Positions 16,148 through 26,018 of a stretch of DNA of 64,000 nucleotides are shown in pieces. Numbering within the stretch: the first letter of the stretch is position 1; each line of letters opens with the position of its first letter. The notes beneath the pieces were generated by a model, which worked only from the letters and a program-made list of their open reading frames with translations, did not search any database and was not told where the DNA came from. Where the stretch lies: NCBI GenBank assembly GCA_046704785.1, contig JBJKRF010000091.1:1-64000 (forward strand). Direction: 5' to 3'. Source of the stretch: JBJKRF01 sp046704785. Its GTDB lineage: Bacteria > Chloroflexota > Anaerolineae > Anaerolineales > Villigracilaceae. The translations under genes were made by a program, and so were the position numbers.

Positions 16148-16669
16148 ATGTTCACCGGCCCTGCTTTCACAAACCAACGCAGCTTTGCAATAAATCTCTT
16201 TTATTCCTTGCGCTTTCAGGCAATGCGAGACTCGTTGTGGAAAAAGCTCTTCGGAAGGGGAAACCGTCTAAAGGGCTTCTCGAAGCGAGCAGAGAGCCAT
16301 TCGGCGCAGCGTATTCTGGGCACACGTGAAATTCCCGTCCAACAGATCGTCGGCACGTTCAACCGCAATGACGATTTCGACGACAACTTCCGCCCGTTGA
16401 AAAAGCATTTGCGCGACCGTTGGGTCTCGATCTACCTGCTTGCCGAAACGAGTGGATGGGAGGCCATCCGCGTGCACAAGATTGGTGACGATTACTTTGT
16501 CGAAGATGGACACCACCGTGTTTCAGTGGCGCGCATGCTCGGTATGCAGTCGATTTTGGCCGAGGTGAGCGAACACCCCATACAGAGGGTTACAGCGCCG
16601 ACGGCCACCGTCCATGCGCCCTATCCCCGTCGCGAGCAGATCAAAGCTACCGCTTGCAGTTGCGGCTAG
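16148..16669 (+). CDS. ParB-like nuclease-fold domain protein
   Basis: 173 residues. The central and C-terminal part carries the ParB N-terminal-like signature: IPVQQIVGTFNR, then the signature YFVEDGHHRVSVARMLG. Unlike true ParB, it has no HTH or dimerisation domain and no ParA partner nearby. AAAGGA lies upstream of the ATG. Position and operator 2 suggest control by the LacI-family protein. The function is unknown; ParB-fold proteins of this type can bind CTP or act as nucleases or kinases. Confidence 0.75.
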   Translation: MFTGPAFTNQRSFAINLFYSLRFQAMRDSLWKKLFGRGNRLKGFSKRAESHSAQRILGTREIPVQQIVGTFNRNDDFDDNFRPLKKHLRDRWVSIYLLAETSGWEAIRVHKIGDDYFVEDGHHRVSVARMLGMQSILAEVSEHPIQRVTAPTATVHAPYPRREQIKATACSCG

Positions 16670-16783
16670 GAGCGTCTTTGAAATAGGTGAAGACATTGAC
16701 AGGCAAGAGAATACAATAGAGCGATACAGCGAAAATAAATATCGATCCCAAACCATCCTCATGAGTGAAAAGGAGAATTGAAA

Positions 16784-17770
16784 ATGAGCACAGCTTCGCG
16801 GACAATAGGCAGATCGGGCATTCAAGTCAGCCCCATGGGATTTGGCTGTTGGGCGATTGGCGGGCCCTTCTGGGCCGGAGAAACACCGGCCGGTTGGGGC
16901 GAGGTGGACGACGACGAATCCGTCCGCGCCATCCATACGGCCTTGGACTTGGGCCTGACCTTCTTCGACACAGCAGACGTTTACGGGGCTGGTCACAGCG
17001 AGCGGGTGCTGTCTCGCGCCTTGAACGGTAAACGCCAACGGGTCGTTATCGCCACCAAGTTCAGCAACAAATTCGACGAAGGCAGTAAACAAATTACCGG
17101 GTCAGACGCCTCGCCCGCCTACATCCGGCAGGCATGTGAAGCTTCGTTGAAACGTCTGAACAGTGATTACATCGACCTGTATCAGTTCCACGATAACGGG
17201 TATCCCGCCGAAAAGGCCGCAGCAGTGCGCGATGCGCTCGAAGGGCTGGTGCGGGCGGGCAAAATCCGCGCTTATGGGTGGAGCACCGATTTTCCCGAAC
17301 GGGCTGAGGTGTTCGCGCAAGGGCCCAAATGCGCAGCGATCCAGTTCCAATGCAACGTGCTGGACGATAATCCGGACGTGGTGGCGTTGTGCGAAAAGCA
17401 CAACCTGGCAGGCGTCAACCGCGGCCCGCTGGCGATGGGATTGCTAACCGGAAAATACGATGGCAGCACCCATGTCAGCGTCGACGATGTGCGCGGCGAG
17501 AAAAGCCCGGATTGGATGAAGTATTTCAAGGATGGCAAGCCCAATCCCGAATGGTTGAAAAAGCGCGACGCGGTGCGCGAGATTCTGACCAGCGATGGAC
17601 GCAGTGTGGCCCAGGGCGCGCTGGCCTGGCTGTGGGCCCGCAGCGAAAAGATGCTGCCCATCCCCGGAATCCGTACGGTGGCCCAAGCGCAGGAGAACGC
17701 CAAAGCGATGGAGTTCGGCCCCCTGACGGCAGGACAGATGCAGGAAATCGACCGTCTGCTGGAGCGCTAA
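16784..17770 (+). CDS. Aldo/keto reductase
   Basis: 328 residues, NAD(P)H-dependent carbonyl reductase of the TIM-barrel AKR family. Motifs: GFGCWAIGG, LGLTFFDTADVYGAGHSE with catalytic Asp and Tyr, VIATKF with Lys, YIDLYQFH with His, and the C-terminal cofactor site IPGIRTVAQAQEN. The ATG at 16784 has AGGAG 8 bases upstream and is preferred to the TTG two codons earlier. A terminator follows directly. The substrate is unknown. Confidence 0.92.
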   Translation: MSTASRTIGRSGIQVSPMGFGCWAIGGPFWAGETPAGWGEVDDDESVRAIHTALDLGLTFFDTADVYGAGHSERVLSRALNGKRQRVVIATKFSNKFDEGSKQITGSDASPAYIRQACEASLKRLNSDYIDLYQFHDNGYPAEKAAAVRDALEGLVRAGKIRAYGWSTDFPERAEVFAQGPKCAAIQFQCNVLDDNPDVVALCEKHNLAGVNRGPLAMGLLTGKYDGSTHVSVDDVRGEKSPDWMKYFKDGKPNPEWLKKRDAVREILTSDGRSVAQGALAWLWARSEKMLPIPGIRTVAQAQENAKAMEFGPLTAGQMQEIDRLLER

Positions 17771-17807
17771 AAAACAGGCATCCCCATGTGACAGGGATGC
17801 CTGTTTT
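17771..17807. terminator. Intrinsic terminator after the aldo/keto reductase
   Basis: AAAACAGGCATCCC (17771-17784) pairs with GGGATGCCTGTTTT (17794-17807), starting right after the stop codon. It lies between convergent genes and may also work on the minus strand. Confidence 0.88.
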
Positions 17808-17861
17808 TGATTCTCCGGGAACCCACCGGGCGAGGTGGATTGACGGGGCCGGGGAGAGTGA

Positions 17862-20414
17862 TTATTCGTAACGCAGCGCCCGCACCACGTCCATCCGGGC
17901 GGCCTGACGCGCCGGGATCAAAGCTGCGACCACGCCAAAGAGCAGGCCGATCGCTATCGCCGCCACGATGCCAGCCAGCGGAAACTCATAGCCCATGGGG
18001 AAGATCGTCTTCATCGAGCTAACGAAGACGTAGCCCAGATACAAGCCAGCCAACAAGCCAAAAGCTGTTCCGAAGGCTGCCAACAGTAAAGCCTCGGCCA
18101 GAATCATCGAGCGCACCTGCCGGCGGGTAGCGCCCACTGCGCGCAACATGCCGATCTCGCGCGTGCGCTCGATCACCCCAATTGCCAATGTATTGAGCAT
18201 GGCAATCAGGGAAGGCAAGGCCAGCAAGGCCAGCACGAAGTACATGCCGCTGAAGGCAGCATTCAAGAGCGCCTTGATCTGTGCGAAATAATCCTTGCCA
18301 GAGATCACGCGGAATTGCGGAAAATCGGCAGTAATTGTCCGGATGCGAGCGTCTACGGTGCTCGCGTCTGCGCCAGGTTTCAGATTCAATTGGAGAAAGA
18401 CATCTTCGGTCTTGTCAAAATCGGCCTGCATGTTCGCCTGCGAAATGAAAGCCGTGGTGATCTTGACGTTCAACAAGTCGGTACCAACGGCAACAATCTT
18501 GTAGGCGGCTTTTCCACCAGGCGTCGCCAGTTCGACCGTGTCGCCCAACTTCGCGCCCGTGGCGGCCAGGAAAGCGCCGTTGACGATCATGTTACGCCCC
18601 TGCGCCAGCAAGCCATAGGCCGATTCATTTCCTTGCAGGAAACGCAGGCCCGCCACCTTCGGGAATTCCACCGGATCGATCCCCATTAACGAAATGGACG
18701 TGCCATCGAACGATGAACCAGCATACCGCAGGGTGCTCACGTCAGACACGCCCGGTACCGCGCGCAGCCGGTCGGCAAAGGTATTGTCAGCGCCCAGGTC
18801 GGTATTCCACACCGAAATCGACGGTGGAATGATCAAATAGTCGCTGCCCAGGTTCTTCCGCATCACCTCGAGCATGGTCACCGAGAGACTGGTGACCAGA
18901 CCACCCGCAGCCACTACAATTGCCAATCCCAGCATGGTGGCGCTGGCGGTAACCGCTACGCGCAGCGGTTGGCGCGTCAGGTTGTTCTGCGCCAGTTCGC
19001 CGGTTCCTTGCCGCGCATAGAGCAACGCCAACCCTGCCCCGAAGATGCTCGCCACCGGGCGCACAAACCCCGGCGCTACCAACACCAGTCCGACCAGGAA
19101 CAGGAAGCCACCCGGCGCGACGAGGTCCACATTTCCGGAGAAGAGGGCCAGCAACGACAAGACGACCAGCAAACCGCCCGCGACGAACCCGCTTCCGGTC
19201 TGCCGTTTAAATTCGACATCAGCCAGCGAGGGGCGCAAGGCTTCGAGCGGCGTGACCTTGCTGGCATTCAGCGCCGGCAGCAGTCCGGCCAGAACGGTTA
19301 TACCGACGCCCAATACAACAGAAATCACCACCAATGCCGGCGTGACGATGGGATCGCCGACCTTGAGATTGATAAACTGACTCATGAGGGGACCGATCAG
19401 TTTGACAACGCCCAGGCCCAACAGATAACCGAGCAATAATCCGAGCGCGGTACCGATCAGGCCCTGCAACAATCCTTCGGCCAGGATCATGCCAACGATG
19501 GTGCGACGGCTGGCACCAATGGCGCGCAGCATGCCGATGTCCCTGCGTCGCTCGGCGATGACGGTACGGAAGGTATTAAAGATGATGAAGGCTCCCATGA
19601 AGAGCGCCAACACACCCAATAGATTGAAGGCAGCCTGTGCCAGCTTGAGCGTAGCGGCGAACTCGTCGCCAGGGATCAGGTTCCCAACCTCGTAGCCCTC
19701 TCCTAAAGCCGCCTTGATGGCTGCCAACGTCTTATCGCGCCCGGCCACATTATTGGCGCTCAAGTCCACGTCAATGTTGGTGATTCTGCCGGGTTGGCCG
19801 CTGAGCGTCTGCGCTTCGGGCAGCGTCACCAGGATGGTTTCGGCGCCGGTCGCTTCGAGTTGGGGAATCAGAATGCCAGCAACGGTGAGCTGTGTATTGC
19901 CGCGAACCGCCGGGAGGCTGAACGTGTCGCCCACTTTAAGGGACAAGGCGTCGGCCATCGACTGGGAGATCAAAGCCGAGGCGCTGTCACCCGCTTCGAG
20001 ATAACGGCCAGACATTAACGGGTAAGCGCGAACGGTCTTCGCCAGGTACGGATCGATGCCCACCAACGCAAGCGTGGTGATCGCGTCCGGTTTGCCCGGA
20101 TTGTGGTCATAATAGTTCGTAGGCAAGCTGATGGTGCGGTGCAGCGAAGGCGCCAAAGCGCGGATGCCGTCCAACGCCTGCACTTTGGCGACCGCGTCTT
20201 GCGGGAAAGCGTCGCCAGTGGCGCTGGTAATGCTCACGTCCACGCTGCCGCTGGCTGCCATGGCGTTGGCTTCCAAAGCGGAGACCACGGTGGGCAAGAT
20301 CACGTTCATACCAAAGATGACCGTGACGCCAAAAACTACGGCCAGTGTGGTCAAAAAGGTGCGCAATTTACGCCCGCCGAGATAGCGAGCCGCGAGGGTA
20401 AGGGAAAGGTTCAT
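17862..20414 (-). CDS. MacB/FtsX-type ABC transporter permease, double-length
   Basis: 850 residues. An N-terminal membrane anchor with a long extracytoplasmic MacB-PCD-like domain is followed by an FtsX three-helix block (about 255-385). A second anchor (about 480-510), a second extracytoplasmic domain and a second FtsX block (about 725-840) follow. Hallmarks: RRRDIGMLRAIGASRRTI in the first half and RTREIGMLRAVGATRRQV in the second, showing internal duplication. The partner ATPase is encoded just upstream. Such systems export peptides, lipids or lipoproteins or act as mechanotransmitters; the substrate is unknown. Confidence 0.9.
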   Translation of the reverse strand: MNLSLTLAARYLGGRKLRTFLTTLAVVFGVTVIFGMNVILPTVVSALEANAMAASGSVDVSITSATGDAFPQDAVAKVQALDGIRALAPSLHRTISLPTNYYDHNPGKPDAITTLALVGIDPYLAKTVRAYPLMSGRYLEAGDSASALISQSMADALSLKVGDTFSLPAVRGNTQLTVAGILIPQLEATGAETILVTLPEAQTLSGQPGRITNIDVDLSANNVAGRDKTLAAIKAALGEGYEVGNLIPGDEFAATLKLAQAAFNLLGVLALFMGAFIIFNTFRTVIAERRRDIGMLRAIGASRRTIVGMILAEGLLQGLIGTALGLLLGYLLGLGVVKLIGPLMSQFINLKVGDPIVTPALVVISVVLGVGITVLAGLLPALNASKVTPLEALRPSLADVEFKRQTGSGFVAGGLLVVLSLLALFSGNVDLVAPGGFLFLVGLVLVAPGFVRPVASIFGAGLALLYARQGTGELAQNNLTRQPLRVAVTASATMLGLAIVVAAGGLVTSLSVTMLEVMRKNLGSDYLIIPPSISVWNTDLGADNTFADRLRAVPGVSDVSTLRYAGSSFDGTSISLMGIDPVEFPKVAGLRFLQGNESAYGLLAQGRNMIVNGAFLAATGAKLGDTVELATPGGKAAYKIVAVGTDLLNVKITTAFISQANMQADFDKTEDVFLQLNLKPGADASTVDARIRTITADFPQFRVISGKDYFAQIKALLNAAFSGMYFVLALLALPSLIAMLNTLAIGVIERTREIGMLRAVGATRRQVRSMILAEALLLAAFGTAFGLLAGLYLGYVFVSSMKTIFPMGYEFPLAGIVAAIAIGLLFGVVAALIPARQAARMDVVRALRYE

Positions 20415-20422
20415 GGCAGCAC

Positions 20423-21166
20423 CTATGCGTCCATGTGCTTGATTTTATTGGCAACCCGCTTGGCGTTCTTTTCCTCCTCACGTTCGAGCAAGGTCTCGTC
20501 GATCAGTTTGCCATCCTTCAGGAAGACAATGCGGTCGGCGTAGGCCGCGATGCGCGGATCGTGTGTGACCATGATGACGGTGCGCCCGTATTTGCGCGCC
20601 ACCTCACGCAGCAAGGCAGCGATCTCGTCGCCCGAACGCGTATCCAGGTTGCCGGTCGGTTCGTCGGCCAGGATCAGAGCCGGGTCGGCAACCAGCGCGC
20701 GCGCCACGGCGACGCGCTGCTGTTGCCCGCCGGAGAGTTGGTCGGGACGATTGGAGAGCCGCTCGCCCAACCCGAAGCGGGATAGCCACTCAGCGGCCCT
20801 GGAACTGGCTTCGGCCGGTTTCGCTCCGTCCAGCGTGATGGGCAGGGCAGCGTTTTCGGCGGCGGTCAGCACCGGAATCAGGTTGAAGAATTGAAAGACG
20901 AATCCGATTTTGCGGCGGCGGAGTTCGGTGAGATGATCGTCATCCATCGCATCCACGGCGACTCCGTCGATGACAACCCGGCCTTCGCTGGGCATATCCA
21001 GCCCGCCGAGCAGGTGCATCAGCGTGGATTTGCCGCAGCCGCTGGGACCCATGACGGCTACGAACTCGCCTTGCTTGACGTGCATATTGACGTGGTCGAG
21101 CGCAGTCACGGCAGTTTCGCCCTGGCCGTAAATCTTCGTAAGGTCTTCCGTTTGGATGAGGAACAT
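20423..21166 (-). CDS. MacB/LolD-type ABC ATPase
   Basis: 247 residues. Walker A is GPSGCGKST, the signature is LSGGQQQRVAVARALV, Walker B is LILADEPTGNLD and the switch is VTHD. The ATG at 21166 is chosen over an in-frame TTG at 21187 because the extra codons overlap a purine-rich site (GGTAGGGA) right behind the PadR stop. An 8-base gap to the permease gene supports a complex with it. The C-terminal extension is basic and charged. Confidence 0.92.
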   Translation of the reverse strand: MFLIQTEDLTKIYGQGETAVTALDHVNMHVKQGEFVAVMGPSGCGKSTLMHLLGGLDMPSEGRVVIDGVAVDAMDDDHLTELRRRKIGFVFQFFNLIPVLTAAENAALPITLDGAKPAEASSRAAEWLSRFGLGERLSNRPDQLSGGQQQRVAVARALVADPALILADEPTGNLDTRSGDEIAALLREVARKYGRTVIMVTHDPRIAAYADRIVFLKDGKLIDETLLEREEEKNAKRVANKIKHMDA

Positions 21167-21187
21167 GTGTGCTTCCCTACCTTTCAA

Positions 21188-21787
21188 TCAATTCGACGCC
21201 CGGCGATCCTTCCTCGGCCGCCCGCGTGGGCGGATTTCCGGCACCGGCAGCGGCTGGTGTTTGACTTCGTCCAGGCGAGCTTCGGTCAGGTCCAGCCAGT
21301 GCAGGTCAGCTTCCAGGTGCATGATGGCCTTATCCAGCAGCAGCACCTGAGCCATCTCCGTTGCGGGGTCGTACCCGTCGCGCAGTGTGGTGGCTTTGTG
21401 AAGCTCCTGGTACAGGTACGAGCGCTGTGTCTGGATCAACCGCATCAGGTCGGCCTCGCCGGAAACCAGGCCCGTCATCAGCTTGACGAAAAATTCGTCG
21501 CGCTGGTGTTCGGGCGCTACGCCGCTGGCGAACCATTCCTGAAGCGCTTCCCGGCCCGGCGGCGTGATGGCGTAGATGCGCCGGCCAGGTTCGGTCCCCT
21601 CGCCCAGGTCCGATTCGCGCGTAACCAGACCAGCCTCTTCAAGGCGGTCGAGGGTGGTGTAAATCTGGGCCGGTTTGACATTCCAGTTCTCATCACCACC
21701 AACCACCACCTCAAAAGCTGCGCGGAGTTCGTACCCGTGACGGGGGCGCTGGGCGAGCAATCCAAGGATTGCGTGGCGAACGGACAT
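21188..21787 (-). CDS. PadR-family transcriptional regulator
   Basis: 199 residues. The PadR winged helix begins at the N-terminus (ILGLLAQRPRHGYELRAAFE, IYTTLDRLEEAGLVTRES) with a C-terminal helical (Vir_act_alpha_C-like) dimerisation domain and a basic tail. PadR repressors commonly sense phenolic or antibiotic compounds and sit ahead of the exporters they control. That is the case here: the gene is first in an operon with the MacB-type transporter. The A/T-rich leader (21790-21846) contains repeated TTAGTA/TACTA words that could be its operator. Confidence 0.92.
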   Translation of the reverse strand: MSVRHAILGLLAQRPRHGYELRAAFEVVVGGDENWNVKPAQIYTTLDRLEEAGLVTRESDLGEGTEPGRRIYAITPPGREALQEWFASGVAPEHQRDEFFVKLMTGLVSGEADLMRLIQTQRSYLYQELHKATTLRDGYDPATEMAQVLLLDKAIMHLEADLHWLDLTEARLDEVKHQPLPVPEIRPRGRPRKDRRASN

Positions 21788-21823
21788 AATTAGTAGACGA
21801 GTTAGTATTTAGAGCCAAAGAAA

Positions 21824-21852
21824 ATAATAAACAGATTACTATTTTTTGTCAA
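21824..21852 (-). promoter_or_regulatory. Promoter of the padR-ABC exporter operon
   Basis: On the minus strand TTGACA (21852-21847), 17 bases, TATTAT (21829-21824). It sits in an A/T-rich stretch unlike its surroundings and overlaps TACTA/TTAGTA words that may bind PadR. Confidence 0.8.
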
Positions 21853-21961
21853 GGGAGTTCGCATCAGTAGTTTTTTGCCCGCCGATTGTACCCTTGTTTA
21901 TACTCTACCAGATAGCCAGCACGCCCAGTAACAGCGCAGGCAGAGACCGGGATGGATATGC

Positions 21962-21967
21962 TATACT
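21962..21967 (+). promoter_or_regulatory. -10 box of a probable leaderless start (GT-C gene)
   Basis: TATACT ends 6 bases before the GTG at 21974 (9 before the ATG at 21977). No Shine-Dalgarno sequence is present. No clear -35 was seen. Confidence 0.5.
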
Positions 21968-21973
21968 GGCTCC

Positions 21974-23411
21974 GTGATGACTGATGAACGCCCCCAACCA
22001 ACCGCAAGCCGCAGAGTCTGGGTTTTCTTCCTGGCTCTGTTTTTAATCTCAGCCTCCCTGCGTCTGACGCTTTCCCTAATCAACCGGGAAGCCAACGATG
22101 ACCATCTGACAGTCATCACTCAGATTTTGCAGACGGGCCATCTGCCGCAGAAACCGGACTGCTGGGAATGCTTCCAGCCCAAGCTCTACCACGCCACGGT
22201 CGCTGGCATTTTACAAGCGCTTGGTTCCCCCCAACCGCGCAAGTCGATCTTGATCCTGGGGGCACAACTGACGAACTTTGTGGCGGGCTTACTCACGTTG
22301 GCTATTGTTGGGCTTTTTTTTGCTCAAGATTCCCAGCCAGAACGACACCCTGAAAATACTCGCTTTTGGGCTGGTTGCCCTGAATCCAAAACTGATCGGT
22401 ATCAACTCCCAGGCCACGAACGACAGCTTCGTCATCCTTTTTTCGACGGCTGCGCTGTACGCCGCATTTCTCTTCTTCCGCCGGCAACGTCTTTCGACAT
22501 TTGTAGTGATGCTCGTTTGCAGCGCACTGGCAATTGCCTCCAAGACAAACGGCTGGGTGACGATGCTTACCATTGCCGTCGCTCTGGCGATCAAACTCTG
22601 GGCGCAGGCCGGCCAACGCCGGAAGGCGGCCGGCTTCCTGCTGGCTTTCCTGCTGGGTGTGCCGTTGCTGACCCTGCTCAATCCGCTCTCACAGTACCTC
22701 ACCAACCTCCAGAAATACGGCTCACCGGTGATGATGAACATCGACCGCCAGCCGCTTCCGCAACTCTTCACTTGGACCTTCACACCGCGGGCCGGAGTGA
22801 CCTCGATCAAGGACGGCTTCTTCACATTCAAATACATCAGTTTGCTCGGCTACCCGCGAGACGAGAAAGACAACTTCGTCTATCCCGCCCATCGCACCTC
22901 CCTGTGGAGCCAGCTCTACGGACGCTCGCAATCCGTCCACTTTGACAATTATCCGATCTCCTGGGCCACCTCTGGCAAGGAATATTTCCTCACCACCCGA
23001 CTGATCTTCCTGTTGGCACTGCCGCCCATCCTGTTGTTGTTGATTGGGGCAATCCTGGCAGCTTTCCGTTTTCTCAAAGACCTATTCCGAAGAAATGTCT
23101 CAAACCTGAGTCAGACTAGCTTCGGATTGTTCCCCATCGTCTTCTTTGGCTTCCTGGCTTTTGTCGTCCTTTACGCGCTGCAATATCGCAGCTATGCTGT
23201 GATGAAAGCCATCTTCATCTACCCGGCGCTAATCTCTTTCCCGGCTTTTTTCCTCGAAGCCGCCGAAAAACTGGTTTCCTTCTTCCGCGAGCGCCTGCGC
23301 TGGATTCCGCGACTCTTCGAAGCCGGGCTGGTGCTCCTGTTCGGACTTTACCTGGTTGATGTGATAACGCTGATTCTGAACATTCAGACCTACTACGCCC
23401 AGTTCAGGTAA
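21974..23411 (+). pseudogene. GT-C-type membrane glycosyltransferase, frameshifted at a T8 run
   Basis: The first frame (from GTG 21974 or ATG 21977) encodes a helix, then REANDDHL with the acidic pair typical of GT-C/PMT-like enzymes, CWECFQPKLYHA and a second helix ending near 22313. The continuation (FLLKIPSQNDTLKILAF and onward, to 23411) is in the +1 frame. The switch falls in a run of eight T (22314-22321); seven T would restore one frame of about 478 residues. The second part has many membrane helices and ends in one more. The run may be a sequencing error, a true inactivation, or a slippage or phase-variation site. The enzyme would use a polyprenyl-linked sugar; the acceptor is unknown. 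Confidence 0.75.
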
Positions 23412-23439
23412 TTTCGGACCATTCGATGGAGCGCTGACT

Positions 23440-26004
23440 GTGTCACTGGATCGATTACTCACCCGCTGGCGCACCGACCCCCTTACCGCCGACAACCTAC
23501 CCGTCTGGCAGACCCAACCCGCACGCCCCGCTGACCTGCGCCCGTTCCCCACCGACCTGCCCCGTGAACTGGTCGCCGCTCTGCGCGAACGCGGAATCGA
23601 GGCCCTGTATAGCCATCAGGCCGAAGCCTGGGAACGTGTCCGCCAGGGCGAAAACATCGTCCTGGCCACCGGCACCGCCAGCGGCAAAACGTTGGCTTAT
23701 AATCTGCCGGTGCTCGCGGCGCTGACGGAACAGCCGCAGGCCCGCGCATTGTACCTCTTTCCCACCAAGGCCCTGGCGCAGGATCAACGCGCCGGCCTTT
23801 CCATCTTCCAGGCATCGATTCAGAGTCTAAAAGCGGCCATTTACGACGGCGACACGCCGCCGTCGCAACGTTCGGTCATTCGCAAAAACGCGCGGCTGCT
23901 CTTCAGCAATCCCGACATGCTGCACACCGGCATCCTGCCGCATCACACCAACTGGGCCGACTTCTTCCGCAACCTGCGCTTCGTCGTCATCGATGAAATG
24001 CACACGTACCGCGGCGTGTTCGGCTCCCACGTCGCCAATGTGCTGCGACGGCTGAAACGCGTGGCGGCCTTCTACGGCGCCAACCCTCACTTCATCCTGA
24101 CTTCGGCCACCATCGGCAACCCGCGCCAACTGGCCGAAGGCCTGATCGAAGCGCCCGTCACGCTGATCGACCAGGACGGTTCCTCGCGCGGCCCGCGTCA
24201 CTTTCTCATCTACAATCCGCCGGTGGTGGACCCCGCTCTGGGGTTGCGCAAAAGCGCCCTGCTGGAAAGCGTCCGCCTGGCGCAGGACTTGCTGGCAAGC
24301 GACGTGCAGGGCGTGGTCTTTGCGCGCTCACGGCGCAGCGTGGAAATGCTGCTCACCTATTTGCAGGCCTTTTCCCCATCCTCCACTACGTCAACAGAGG
24401 CTTCACAAGAACTCAAAGCGAAGAGCGAAGTTCGCGGCTATCGCAGCGGCTACCTACCCAGCCAGCGCCGCGAAATCGAACAGGGATTGCGTAACGGCGC
24501 GGTAAAACTCGTCGTCGCCACCAACGCCCTCGAACTGGGCATCGACATCGGCGGGCTGGGCGCGGCGCTGCTCGTCGGGTATCCGGGCTCCATCGCAAGC
24601 GTCTACCAGCAGGCGGGCCGGGCAGGACGTGGCGAAACGCCTGCGGTCTCCGTGCTCATCGCCACCGCGTTGCCCCTCGACCAGTTCCTGGCCCACCATC
24701 CCGAATATTTCTTCGCCCGTTCGCCCGAACAGGCCCTGATCGATCCCAACCACCTGCTCATCCTGCTCGACCATCTGCGCTGCGCGGCTTTCGAGTTGCC
24801 CTTCCAGGCGGGTGAAACCTTCGGCAGACTGCCGCGCGAGCAATTTCAAGAATTTCTCGATTTTCTGACAGAAAGCGGCGAATTGCACGCCTCGGACGAG
24901 CGCTACTACTGGATGGCAGATGCCTACCCGGCAGCCTCCGTCTCGCTGCGATCGGCCTCTCCCGAAAGCGTGGTGCTGCAAGTGGACGACGGCGCACAGC
25001 CTGCCGTCCTCGGCGAGGTGGACCGGGCCAGCGCGGCCTGGATGGCGCATCCGGGGGCGGTGTACCTGCATGAGGGCCAACAATATTTCGTGCAGGCCCT
25101 CGACCTGACGGCACTGCGCGCCACACTCATCCCGGTGGCGCTGGATTATTACACCGAACCGCAGCGCCGCACCGAGATCGAGCGCCTATCCACGCTGGAC
25201 GAGGCGCAGGCTGCCCCTGGTGGCAAAGCCTACGGCGAATTGCAGGTGCGCATGCAGGTGGCCGGTTTCAAGAAGCTGCGCTGGTTCACCAACGAAAACC
25301 TGGGCGAAGAGCCGCTCGACCTACCGCCCACTGAATTCCAGACCACCGGCTACTGGTTGTGGCTCTCAGAAGGGACGCTGGAAAAGCTGCGCGAGTCCGG
25401 CGCCTGGAACAACGACCCGAACGACTATGGCCCCGATTGGCCCAAGATCCGCGAGCGGGTGCGCGCCCGCGACGGCTATCGCTGCCAGGTCTGCGGGCAG
25501 GCAGAAAGCGCCCTTTCGGGCGCCAACGGACGCCGCCAACTCGATGTCCACCACAAGATTCCGTTCCGACAATTTACCTCCGCCGCCGAAGCCAACCGGC
25601 TGGATAACCTGGTCACGTTGTGCACGGCCTGCCACCGCAAAGCGGAGGCCAACGTGCGCATGCGTAGCGGACTAGCGGGGCTGGCAAACGTGCTGGGGCA
25701 CCTGGCGCCGCTCTTCTTGATGTGCGACTCCGGCGACCTGGGCGTCCATTTCGATCCCCAGGCGGCCTTCGCCGACGGCCAGCCCGCCGTGGTGCTGTAC
25801 GACAACCTCCCGGCAGGAATCGGTTTCAGCCAGAGACTGTTCGAGTTGCACGATGAATTGCGCGCGCGCGCCCTGGCCTTGGTGGCAGAGTGTCCCTGCG
25901 AGGACGGCTGTCCGTCGTGCGTGGGGCCCGCCGGAGAAAACGGCGTAGGCGGAAAAGCCGAAGTGCTGGCAATTTTGAAAGAGTTGTTTGGGACATTCCC
26001 ATGA
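23440..26004 (+). CDS. mrfA: MrfA/YprA-like DEAD/H helicase with inserted HNH nuclease domain
   Basis: 854 residues. The superfamily 2 helicase core has Walker A TGTASGKT (77-84), DEMH (185-188), SAT, and the C-lobe motifs TNALELGIDIGG and QQAGRAGRG. The protein ends in the DUF1998-type metal site (Cys818, 820, 824 and 827 in CPCEDGCPSC), as in MrfA/YprA and Hrq1. Between them, at about 668-735, lies a complete HNH module: C682-x2-C685 in CQVCG, LDVHHKIPF with His704-His705, an Asn-containing linker and LVTLCTACHRKAE. That insertion is not part of the MrfA proteins I know. The GTG start follows TGGAG and lies 28 bases after the glycosyltransferase. The MrfB-like exonuclease gene follows directly. 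Known MrfAB act in mitomycin-type DNA lesion repair. Confidence 0.9.
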   Translation: MSLDRLLTRWRTDPLTADNLPVWQTQPARPADLRPFPTDLPRELVAALRERGIEALYSHQAEAWERVRQGENIVLATGTASGKTLAYNLPVLAALTEQPQARALYLFPTKALAQDQRAGLSIFQASIQSLKAAIYDGDTPPSQRSVIRKNARLLFSNPDMLHTGILPHHTNWADFFRNLRFVVIDEMHTYRGVFGSHVANVLRRLKRVAAFYGANPHFILTSATIGNPRQLAEGLIEAPVTLIDQDGSSRGPRHFLIYNPPVVDPALGLRKSALLESVRLAQDLLASDVQGVVFARSRRSVEMLLTYLQAFSPSSTTSTEASQELKAKSEVRGYRSGYLPSQRREIEQGLRNGAVKLVVATNALELGIDIGGLGAALLVGYPGSIASVYQQAGRAGRGETPAVSVLIATALPLDQFLAHHPEYFFARSPEQALIDPNHLLILLDHLRCAAFELPFQAGETFGRLPREQFQEFLDFLTESGELHASDERYYWMADAYPAASVSLRSASPESVVLQVDDGAQPAVLGEVDRASAAWMAHPGAVYLHEGQQYFVQALDLTALRATLIPVALDYYTEPQRRTEIERLSTLDEAQAAPGGKAYGELQVRMQVAGFKKLRWFTNENLGEEPLDLPPTEFQTTGYWLWLSEGTLEKLRESGAWNNDPNDYGPDWPKIRERVRARDGYRCQVCGQAESALSGANGRRQLDVHHKIPFRQFTSAAEANRLDNLVTLCTACHRKAEANVRMRSGLAGLANVLGHLAPLFLMCDSGDLGVHFDPQAAFADGQPAVVLYDNLPAGIGFSQRLFELHDELRARALALVAECPCEDGCPSCVGPAGENGVGGKAEVLAILKELFGTFP

Positions 26005-26012
26005 GTTAGAAT
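25984..26012 (+). promoter_or_regulatory. Internal promoter of the exonuclease gene, leaderless geometry
   Basis: TTGTTT (25984-25989), 17 bases, TAGAAT (26007-26012), lying across the end of the helicase gene. The -10 box ends 6 bases before the ATG at 26019 and there is no Shine-Dalgarno sequence. Confidence 0.6.
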
Positions 26013-26018
26013 CAATCC

